Shown here: piece by piece, positions 19,105 through 26,031 of the stretch | Numbering within the stretch: position 1 is the first letter of the stretch | Layout of the letters: every line of letters begins with the position of its first letter | Source of the DNA: SXOA01 sp046153945 | Lineage (GTDB): Bacteria > Planctomycetota > Planctomycetia > Pirellulales > Pirellulaceae | DNA: 64,000 bases | Assembly (NCBI GenBank): GCA_046153945.1 | Contig: JBJXFF010000109.1 | Coordinates: forward strand, 52,844 to 116,843 | Direction: 5' to 3' | Position numbers and translations under genes: made by a program | Notes under the pieces: generated by a model | Database searches by the model: none | Told to the model about the DNA's origin: nothing | Seen by the model: the letters and a program-made list of their open reading frames with translations, nothing else

Positions 19105-20412
19105 CTACCTCAGCACATACTGCCGACAGACTTCGACGACCCCAGCTTCATCCTTGAGGTGGCGCGTGGGAATGCCCGCGGCGAGGAGGGGGCCCGAGGA
19201 GTGGGCGAATTCGTCCTCATCGTAGACGTTGATGACGGCAGTGATGGCGTATCCCTGGCGGCGGAGTTCCCCCAGGCCGATGGCAGTTTCCATCGTCACC
19301 TTCGGCAAGATGACGATCACCGAGGCGTCCCGCGGCATGCGGCTGGTGCTTTCCACAATGAGTTGCGGCAAAGTGAGGCCGTCGGTCAGCTCGACGCGGG
19401 CCAGCGTTTCGAGAATCGTTATCAATTGTTCGGGGCCGCGGCGCGTTTGCACGATCAGGGGCTGTAGACGGTCGCTCTTTTCCTTCATGCCGGCCGAGGT
19501 CTTGGCGGCGGCGCGGGTCCGGACGTCGCCGGCCCAGCCTTCGGCGCGAATTCGGTCAGCGGCGTCCCGCCCGTTGGTGACCAGGCCAATTTGCTGCCCC
19601 ATCAAATAGACAGCATTGGCGATGGAGGCCGCCGCGGTGATGGCCAACTCGCTGCGATGCGGCTCGCCTCCCTTGGCGTGCGATGACTTGTGAAAATCGA
19701 GCAGAATGGTGGCCCCCACGACGGTCGAGGGCTCGTAAACCTTGCTGTGAAGCTGGCCGGTCCGCGCGGTCGCTTTCCAACTGACGCGGTTGAGCGGATC
19801 GCCCCGCTCGTAGGCCCGGACACCGGCGATGCGAGTGGGGTCCTCAAAGAGGCGGTAGGTCATCCGGACCTCGCCGATGGGCCGCTTGGAGACAACCTCG
19901 TACCCGGCCAGCGGCATCACTTTGGGGAGGACCATTAGGAACTGCGGCTCGGTGGCAACGCGGTAGCGGCGATGCAGGCCGAACAAGTCGCCGGTCTCCA
20001 GCACCAGCGGCCCGATCTGGTAATAGCCGCGGCGGTTGCAAATGAGTTGATAGAGCATGGTCTTGATGCCCTGCGGCTTCATCATGGTCAGCTCGATGCG
20101 GCGGCCGGTGACGGCGAGATTGGGCGGGTCGTACATGATTGCCGCGCGCGGCAGAAGATCTTCGAGCAGAACCCAAGCGATGGGGAGCTTGCCGTGGTTC
20201 TCGATCGTCAGCTCGACCGAGATGGTGTCTCCAATCTCAGCCGCGAGCTTGTCCACCTGCCGCTTAGCCGAAAGGCTCGCCGCCCAGGAACGGGTGAGCC
20301 AGCGGCTAACGAGCAGGACGCCGAGGAGGGCATACATGGCGTACGCCAGCAGGCTCAGTTTGAAGATGAGCGCGAAGAGGAGAATCAGAATCGCGCCGGC
20401 GTACCAGATCAT
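19105..20412 (-). CDS. DUF58 protein, partner of MoxR ATPase
   Basis: Encodes 435 aa. Two hydrophobic stretches at the N-terminus (about residues 4-40) anchor it in the membrane. The DUF58 core lies at about 180-300, with YERGDPLNRVSWKATARTGQLHSKVY the recognisable family stretch (conserved R-xGD-xR-xIxWkxSAR pattern), followed by a vWA-like region. The gene lies 149 bases downstream of the MoxR gene on the same strand, separated by a palindromic element. MoxR-DUF58 pairs usually sit with transglutaminase or vWA genes, none of which is here. A chaperone-like role in assembling envelope proteins is known only by analogy. No obvious ribosome-binding site precedes the ATG at 20412. Confidence 0.88.
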   Translation of the reverse strand: MIWYAGAILILLFALIFKLSLLAYAMYALLGVLLVSRWLTRSWAASLSAKRQVDKLAAEIGDTISVELTIENHGKLPIAWVLLEDLLPRAAIMYDPPNLAVTGRRIELTMMKPQGIKTMLYQLICNRRGYYQIGPLVLETGDLFGLHRRYRVATEPQFLMVLPKVMPLAGYEVVSKRPIGEVRMTYRLFEDPTRIAGVRAYERGDPLNRVSWKATARTGQLHSKVYEPSTVVGATILLDFHKSSHAKGGEPHRSELAITAAASIANAVYLMGQQIGLVTNGRDAADRIRAEGWAGDVRTRAAAKTSAGMKEKSDRLQPLIVQTRRGPEQLITILETLARVELTDGLTLPQLIVESTSRMPRDASVIVILPKVTMETAIGLGELRRQGYAITAVINVYDEDEFAHSSGPLLAAGIPTRHLKDEAGVVEVCRQYVLR

Positions 20413-20452
20413 TTAGTTGGATAGAAATGGGACATGGAAAGTGCTGAGAAGA

Positions 20453-20547
20453 GATGGCCGCGAACAACACGAAAAGACACAAAAACAGAAGAGGTCCTGA
20501 AGTGCAGGTCTTTCTCTTTGTGCATTCTTGTGTTTTTCGCGGCCATC
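20453..20547. repeat. Palindromic element, about 95 bp
   Basis: Arms GATGGCCGCGAA (20453-20464) and TTCGCGGCCATC (20536-20547) are perfect complements, and pairing continues imperfectly through A-rich and T-rich cores to a central CCTGAAGTGCAGG. The transcript of either strand would fold into one long hairpin. It fills the gap between the MoxR and DUF58 genes, where it could terminate or protect the mRNA. Confidence 0.8.
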
Positions 20548-20561
20548 CCCTCTCCATCTTT

Positions 20562-21527
20562 CTATTGGGCCGCTGCGGTGCCGGATTCGCTGATGGCGGG
20601 GACCGCGATGTCGGCGACGATATCGTCGACCACGGAGCCGGGGGTGATTTTGCGGAGGCGGCTTTCGGGCTTCAGGATCATGCGGTGGGTGAGGACGGGG
20701 CCAGCGACCCGCTTCACGTCGTCGGGGAGGACGAAGTTGCGGCCGCGGAGGGAGGCCATCGCCTGGGACGTGCGGAACATGGCGATGGAGGCCCGCGGGC
20801 TGCCGCCGAGGCTGATGTCCTCGTGACTGCGGGTGTCGTGGACGATCTGCATGATGTAGCGGCGGACTTTGTCGTCCACGTAGACTTCACGGCAGGCCTT
20901 TTGGCAGGCGACGAGTTCCTCGGATGAGACGACCGGCTCCAGCGAGTCGATGGGGTGGGAGTGCTGCAGCATCTCCAGCATCTTCAGCTCGTCCTCCATC
21001 GTCGGATAGCCGAGACTGAACTTCATAAGAAATCGGTCGAGCTGGGCCTCGGGTAGCGGAAAGGTTCCTTCGTGGTCGACGGGATTTTGCGTGGCGATGA
21101 CGAGAAACGGTGGCCCAAGTTGGTGAGTGGTGCCGTCCACGGTGACGCGGCTCTCACCCATCGCTTCCAGCAGAGCGGCCTGGGTACGCGGCGTGGTGCG
21201 GTTGATTTCGTCCGCCAGCAGGACATGAGCGAAGACCGGGCCGGGGCGGAACTCGAACTCTGTGGTCTTCTGGTTGAAAACTGAAGTCCCCGTAACATCC
21301 GTCGGCAGCAGATCGGGGGTGCACTGGATCCGTTTGAAGGTGCAGCCCATGCTGCGGGCGAGTGCCCTGGCGAGCATCGTCTTGGCGACGCCGGGCACGT
21401 CTTCCAAAAGGATGTGCCCTTCACAGAGCCAGGCGACCAGCGACAAGATCAACTGCTGCCGCTTGCCGACGATGGCCTTCTCGACGTTGGCGATGATTTT
21501 TTTCGCAGTCTGATTGATGTCCGCCAC
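20562..21527 (-). CDS. MoxR-family AAA ATPase
   Basis: Encodes 321 aa from the GTG at 21527, with AGAGG upstream. The open frame begins at 21635, but its first 36 codons are the translated palindromic element and are not MoxR-like. The AAA_3 core is clear: a Walker A variant EDVPGVAKT (about residues 40-48), Walker B VLLADEINR (about 104), sensor text IATQNP and an arginine-finger region GGSPRASI. MoxR ATPases act as cytoplasmic chaperones for co-encoded vWA and DUF58 proteins; the DUF58 gene follows on the same strand. The Walker A lysine is present but the preceding glycine pattern is the shorter MoxR form. Confidence 0.95.
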   Translation of the reverse strand: MADINQTAKKIIANVEKAIVGKRQQLILSLVAWLCEGHILLEDVPGVAKTMLARALARSMGCTFKRIQCTPDLLPTDVTGTSVFNQKTTEFEFRPGPVFAHVLLADEINRTTPRTQAALLEAMGESRVTVDGTTHQLGPPFLVIATQNPVDHEGTFPLPEAQLDRFLMKFSLGYPTMEDELKMLEMLQHSHPIDSLEPVVSSEELVACQKACREVYVDDKVRRYIMQIVHDTRSHEDISLGGSPRASIAMFRTSQAMASLRGRNFVLPDDVKRVAGPVLTHRMILKPESRLRKITPGSVVDDIVADIAVPAISESGTAAAQ

Positions 21528-21559
21528 GAATGCCTCTTGTTGTACATCTCGGACACCTT

Positions 21560-21719
21560 GTTCCCACGCTCCGCGTGGGAACACACTGCTTTGACGCTTC
21601 GCGTCTCTTCCGCATCTCCGCCCGCGCCGGTGCACCAGAGGGACGCAGAGCGTCGAAAACGTGCGTTCCCACGGAGGACCGTGGGAACGAGTACGAACTC
21701 AAACCGGCTGAAGCCGGTT
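21560..21719. repeat. Composite palindromic element with three hairpins
   Basis: Three perfect hairpins follow each other: 21560-21582 (GTTCCCACG, loop CTCCG), 21664-21689 (CGTTCCCACGG, loop AGGA) and 21702-21719 (AACCGGC, loop TGAA). The first two share the GTTCCCACG arm. Between them, GACGCTTCGCGTC and GACGCAGAGCGTC add smaller stems. The GTTCCCACGCTCCGCGTGGGAAC motif is a recurrent interspersed repeat in environmental bacteria, as far as I know. It lies between the MoxR start and the stop of the next gene at 21730. Confidence 0.85.
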
Positions 21720-21729
21720 ACTACCGACT

Positions 21730-24042
21730 CTATTCCGGAATCTCAAACGTCAGCTTCACTGGCTCGCTGCTGCCGCCATCGGCGATGCTGAGCGGGACGG
21801 TGAAAATCACTGAGCCGGTTTTGCAAACGCCGTCGTCCCCCTTTTCACAGTAATAGTAAGTGATCGAAACGGCGACCTCATCCTCACCGCTCTCCTTCAC
21901 CGGCACGGTCACATCAAATTCGGCTACCGGCTTTTCGAGCTTCTTTTTGCCAAAGGCGGCGCGATCGGCCGGGCCGGCTTCCTTGGGGGAATCGAGCCAA
22001 TAGGACATAGGGGCTTCGGCATTGATCTTCCAGCCGTTAGGAACTTTCAGTGAAACATGAAACGTGACGTTCCCATTTTCGGCTTTGACCTTAGCCTGTG
22101 CGATCTTCTCATTGGCAGCCCCCTTGAAGCTTGGTTTCTTCTCGACCTTCGAGGCAACAGGAGCTTTCAAGCCAGCAATCACCAGAGTCCCAACATTGCC
22201 GCTGGCGAGTTCAATCGTCCTGATAAGGTGATTGTTGGTGTCGGCGACATAGAGTTTTCCCTTGGCGTAGGCGAGGCCGGCGGGCTCTTGCAGCGTGCCG
22301 TCCTTGTCGCTGCTGCCGGGGTTCTTGCGTCCCTTGCCGGCGACGGTTTTCACCGCGCCGCTCTTGGGGTCCACTTCGCGAATCTTGTTGTTGTAGGTGT
22401 CTGCGACGTAGATCTTTCCCTTCGCGTACGTCAGGCCGATGCAGTGCTGTAACTTGGCTTTGTTCTTGGGGCCGTCGACGTCCCCAAACTCAAACAGCCG
22501 GCCATACGGCAATTCGGCGGTGCCGATCACGGTTCCGACTTCTTTGGTCGAGTCGAACGGCACGGCTCGCACAGAACTTCCTTCGCTGTCGGCCACATAG
22601 AGCCATTCGCCGTCGGACGAGAGGCCGCTTGGCTGAGCGAAGGAGGCGAAGCCCTTGGCATAGGGTCGTTTTGGCAGCAGTTGACCATCGACGATGTCTT
22701 CCCGTCCGTTGCCTGAGTAAGGACCGATCTCCGCTTCGCTCAGCGGCATGATCCAGATCTGATGCGAGCCAGCCATGGCGATGTAAAGGTCTTTGTCGTG
22801 AATCCAAAGATCCCACGGGCTGTTGAGTGCTGTCATGAGCGGCTTGCCCACGAATCGCTCGGGAAGGTCGCCGGTGAGTTCTGCTTCGTCGAGCCCTGGC
22901 CACGAGTGTTTCGCCTGCTGACCAACTCCCGCGATGGTGGTGACCGTTTTAGCTTTCAAGTCCACTTTGCGTAGCATGTGGTTTTCGGTGTCGGCAACGT
23001 AGAGTGTATCCTTATCTAGCACACACCCTTGCGGATGGTCGAATGTCGCTTTCGCGTAGCTGCCATCATCCCGCCCAATGGCTCCCGAGCCGATGACGTC
23101 AATGAGCTTGCCGTCGAGGCCGGCGATCACAATGCGGTTGTGGTTGCTGTCGCTAATGAACAGACGGCCGCCCGCTTCGTCGGCCAGGATTTTGCCGGGA
23201 TATAGGAGCGGCGAAGTGGAGCTGTAGACGTTGTCGACCGGGAACGGCTTTTCGTCGAGCAGGCCCTCCCCTCGGTAATACTCGATGGCCTTGTCTATTA
23301 CTGGAGTAAGGTCAGCCGCTTTGAACTCGCCGCTGTGACCGCCGAGGACCTTTCCTTCGGGGTCGATGAGCATCAAAGTTGGCCAGCTGCTGACTCCGAG
23401 GCTGTCCCAGATTTTGTGATCGGCATCGTTGACGACGAGATGTTCGATTTCGTACCGCCGCATGGCGTTGCGGATGGCCTCGGTATCTTTCTCGGTATCG
23501 AATTTGGCGGAGTGGACCCCAATGACCACGATTTCGTTGGGATATTGTTTCTCCAGGATCTTCAGCTCGGGGAGGATGTGCATGCAGTTAATGCAGCAGT
23601 AGGTCCAGAAGTCCAGAATCACAATCTTCCCCTTCAGGTCCTTCTTCGACAGTGGCTTTTTGGAGTTGAGCCAGTCGAGTCCCTTGGGGAAGTCGGGAAA
23701 GTCGGTCCGATTGCGGAATGGATTGGCTTTGCGAATCGGCTTCTTTTCGTCCCCTTCATCCTTCTTATCTTCTTTGGCAGCAGGCTTTTCCGCGTCGTCG
23801 TCTTTAGGGGCTGCCTTGTCTTTCTGCGCCTTTCCGGCCTTCTTTTCGGCCGCTTTCGGGTCTTCCGAGTTCTCGTCCTTGGCCGGCTGGGTCTCCTTCT
23901 CATCCTCCCCCACCGCCGTCAACTGAACGGCGACGGACGGCTTAGACGCGACATCGGCCTGGCCAAAACAGCCAGCCAGGAGACACGAAGCGGCGGCTCC
24001 GGCCAGGAGGAAAAGGTAAGGCAGCGGGCGAGCAAACTTCAT
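21730..24042 (-). CDS. Thioredoxin-like NHL-repeat lipoprotein
   Basis: Encodes 770 aa. The start at 24042 gives a lipoprotein signal (LFLLAGAAASCLLAGC); the open frame extends to 24294 but that part is not signal-like. A 75-residue linker rich in Lys, Glu and Asp is followed by a thioredoxin fold with WTYCCINC (about residues 155-162), then six or so NHL beta-propeller blades (about 265-610) with repeated VADTxNHxIR text, and a C-terminal domain resembling the DsbD N-terminal fold. The order thioredoxin-NHL matches NHLRC2-like proteins. It probably acts in the periplasm as a thiol oxidoreductase or redox sensor; the partner is unknown. Confidence 0.88.
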   Translation of the reverse strand: MKFARPLPYLFLLAGAAASCLLAGCFGQADVASKPSVAVQLTAVGEDEKETQPAKDENSEDPKAAEKKAGKAQKDKAAPKDDDAEKPAAKEDKKDEGDEKKPIRKANPFRNRTDFPDFPKGLDWLNSKKPLSKKDLKGKIVILDFWTYCCINCMHILPELKILEKQYPNEIVVIGVHSAKFDTEKDTEAIRNAMRRYEIEHLVVNDADHKIWDSLGVSSWPTLMLIDPEGKVLGGHSGEFKAADLTPVIDKAIEYYRGEGLLDEKPFPVDNVYSSTSPLLYPGKILADEAGGRLFISDSNHNRIVIAGLDGKLIDVIGSGAIGRDDGSYAKATFDHPQGCVLDKDTLYVADTENHMLRKVDLKAKTVTTIAGVGQQAKHSWPGLDEAELTGDLPERFVGKPLMTALNSPWDLWIHDKDLYIAMAGSHQIWIMPLSEAEIGPYSGNGREDIVDGQLLPKRPYAKGFASFAQPSGLSSDGEWLYVADSEGSSVRAVPFDSTKEVGTVIGTAELPYGRLFEFGDVDGPKNKAKLQHCIGLTYAKGKIYVADTYNNKIREVDPKSGAVKTVAGKGRKNPGSSDKDGTLQEPAGLAYAKGKLYVADTNNHLIRTIELASGNVGTLVIAGLKAPVASKVEKKPSFKGAANEKIAQAKVKAENGNVTFHVSLKVPNGWKINAEAPMSYWLDSPKEAGPADRAAFGKKKLEKPVAEFDVTVPVKESGEDEVAVSITYYYCEKGDDGVCKTGSVIFTVPLSIADGGSSEPVKLTFEIPE

Positions 24043-24228
24043 GTTGCCGTCTCCCTCGGGGAAGAAAGGTTGGAACAAGGGTCGCAGGTCATCGTACCTT
24101 ACTACGGAGCCAAAGTGAACCATGTTTAGGACTTGGGCGATCCTGGTGGCCAGTCCAGCTATGCGTGGGCGCGTTCTAACCTCAGGCCAGTCAGCATTTT
24201 CCGTTTCACCTTGGCAATTCCCCTCGGC

Positions 24229-24234
24229 TATAAT
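24229..24234 (+). promoter_or_regulatory. Candidate -10 box TATAAT just before the DUF1501 start
   Basis: A perfect TATAAT ends 6 bases before the ATG at 24241. No convincing -35 sits at the usual spacing (TTTCAC at 24204 is weak and far). If used, transcription would start at or next to the start codon and give a leaderless mRNA. Confidence 0.35.
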
Positions 24235-24240
24235 GCGGCC

Positions 24241-25656
24241 ATGTTTCCGGCTCTCCACAACCCGGCGTCCACACGGCGGCAGTTCCTCACCCAAGCCGGC
24301 GGTGGTATGGGCGCGCTGGCATTGGCCTCGTTACTTTCCGACTCCGTCCGTTCTTCCCCAGTCCCCAGCCCCCAGCCCCTAGTCCCGGCCCGCGTCAAAC
24401 GCGTCATCTGGCTCTTCATGCACGGCGGCCCGAGCCACGTCGATCTACTCGACCCCAAGCCGGAACTTATCAAGCTCGCGGGCAAGCCGATTCCTGAAAG
24501 CTTCGGCCCGGTGATGACGCGGCGGAAGGTCGCGCAGAATCCGCTGCTCGGTCCCATCAAGCCGTTTCAAAAGCGGGGTCAGAGCGGCCTGGAGATTAGC
24601 GACTTTTTGCCACACTTGGCGGAGTGTGCCGACGACCTCTGCGTCATCCGCAGTTTGCACGGCGACAGCGTCAATCATCCGCAGTCGGTCTATCAGATGA
24701 ACACCGGCAGTATCCTGATGGGGCGGCCGAGTGTTGGAAGTTGGGTGGCGTATGGGCTCTCCAGCGAGAACCGCGACTTGCCGGCCTTCGTCGTTCTCCC
24801 CGATCCCGGCGGCGGCGTGAAGGGTGGCCCGCCCGCCTGGGGAAGCGGTTATCTACCGGCGACGTTCCAAGGGGTCACAATGCGCCCTGGCGATTCTCCC
24901 ATCCTGCATCTCAAGCCGCAGCCGGGGATTTCGAAGGCCCAACAGCGGAACACGCTCGATTTAGTCCAGCAGCTCAATCGCGAACACTTGGCCTCCCACG
25001 ACGATGACGACGGCGAACTGGCCGCCCGCATCGCCGCCTACGAGCTCGCTTTCCGCATGCAAGCCGCTGCCCCGGAGCTCGTCGATCTGCAGGGCGAATC
25101 TGCGGAAACAGAACGGCTCTACGGCCTGGACGACAAGGAGACTCGCGAGTTCGGTCAGCGCTGCCTCCTCGCTCGGCGAATGATCGAGCGGGGCGTCCGC
25201 TTCGTGCAGGTCTACTCCGGCGACACCAACGGCTGGGACGCTCACAACGACGTCCTCACCAACCACACCCAGCTCTGCCGCCGAACGGATCTACCCGCTG
25301 CCGGCCTGCTCCGCGATTTGAAACGTCGCGGCCTGTGGGACGACACGCTCGTCATCTGGGGTGGCGAATTCGGCCGCATGCCGATGAGCGAGCAAGGAAA
25401 AGGCCGCGACCACAACCCCTGGGGCTACAGCGTCTTCCTCGCCGGCGGAGCCGTCCGCGGCGGCTTCGCCAATGGCGAGACCGACTCCGTCGGCCTCAAG
25501 GCTGCTGAAAACAAGGTCCATGTCCGTGACTTCCATGCAACGCTGCTGGAACTGCTTGGCCTCGACCACACGTCATTCTCGTTTTTGCACAATGGACTAG
25601 AAGAGCGCCTGACGGGTCCGGGAGAAGCGCGAGTGGTGAAGGAGGTGATGGCGTGA
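24241..25656 (+). CDS. DUF1501 protein (sulfatase-like fold), Tat-exported
   Basis: Encodes 471 aa. The start at 24241 is followed by TRRQFL (twin arginine at 12-13) and a hydrophobic stretch, so Tat export is likely. Conserved DUF1501 text includes LFMHGGPSHVDLLDPKP (about 58-75), GWDAHNDV and GRDHNPWGYSVFLAGG, whose Asp, His and Asn residues resemble the metal sites of alkaline-phosphatase-superfamily enzymes. Upstream of the core the segment SSPVPSPQPLVP is encoded by a CCCCAGTCCCCAGCCCCCAG-type low-complexity tract. In planctomycetes DUF1501 genes pair with DUF1549/1553 genes, as here (26006). The stop overlaps the 52-aa gene by four bases. The substrate is unknown. Confidence 0.93.
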   Translation: MFPALHNPASTRRQFLTQAGGGMGALALASLLSDSVRSSPVPSPQPLVPARVKRVIWLFMHGGPSHVDLLDPKPELIKLAGKPIPESFGPVMTRRKVAQNPLLGPIKPFQKRGQSGLEISDFLPHLAECADDLCVIRSLHGDSVNHPQSVYQMNTGSILMGRPSVGSWVAYGLSSENRDLPAFVVLPDPGGGVKGGPPAWGSGYLPATFQGVTMRPGDSPILHLKPQPGISKAQQRNTLDLVQQLNREHLASHDDDDGELAARIAAYELAFRMQAAAPELVDLQGESAETERLYGLDDKETREFGQRCLLARRMIERGVRFVQVYSGDTNGWDAHNDVLTNHTQLCRRTDLPAAGLLRDLKRRGLWDDTLVIWGGEFGRMPMSEQGKGRDHNPWGYSVFLAGGAVRGGFANGETDSVGLKAAENKVHVRDFHATLLELLGLDHTSFSFLHNGLEERLTGPGEARVVKEVMA

Positions 25657-25811
25657 GGACGTTTGATGACAACAAGTGGAATTACGCCGACTTGGCTTCA
25701 ATAGTGAAGTCGCTGGATGAAATGCTGGCAGACGAGGAAGCAATGAAGGAGTTCCATGCCATCGCTGATGAGTTTAGCGTCGCTGAAGGTGACGGCTTGG
25801 AGACGTACTAA
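25653..25811 (+). CDS. Small acidic protein, translationally coupled to DUF1501
   Basis: A GTG at 25653 overlaps the DUF1501 stop as GTGA and opens 52 codons ending with TAA at 25809. GGAGGTG at 25641-25647 lies just upstream. The product is acidic with one probable amphipathic helix pair (ADLASIVKSLDEMLADEEAM) and no cysteine or signal peptide. Its composition and the overlap suggest a real gene. I do not recognise the family. Its TAA overlaps an ATG at 25811 that opens the long frame of the next gene, though I prefer a later start there. Confidence 0.6.
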   Translation: MRTFDDNKWNYADLASIVKSLDEMLADEEAMKEFHAIADEFSVAEGDGLETY

Positions 25812-25878
25812 TGGCCGCGCCGCAATTCGACATAGCACTTTCTGCCGAGGGCCGTTCAAGGTCCTTTGCTTGGATAGG

Positions 25879-26031
25879 CCCGGCATTTATGCCGGGTATT
25901 AGCGTCAAGAACAAACCTCTTTCCTCGCCCGCCGCCGCTCCGCGGCGGCGGGAGAGGAAAGAGAGAGGGGTACTACGTTCACCAGTGTTAAAGAACGGGC
26001 CTAGAATGTCAAAGCCCGGTAGACCGGGCTT
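25879..26031. repeat. Composite palindromic element spanning the DUF1549/1553 start
   Basis: Three hairpins: 25879-25896 (CCCGGCA arms), 25917-25963 (21 paired bases with one mismatch, loop TCC, arms CTCTTTCCTC and CCCGCCGCCGC) and 26012-26031 (AAGCCCGGT arms). The third begins 4 bases after the ATG preferred for the next gene, so it encodes part of that protein's N-terminus. The middle hairpin is strong enough to block ribosome access from the upstream ATG at 25811. Confidence 0.8.
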
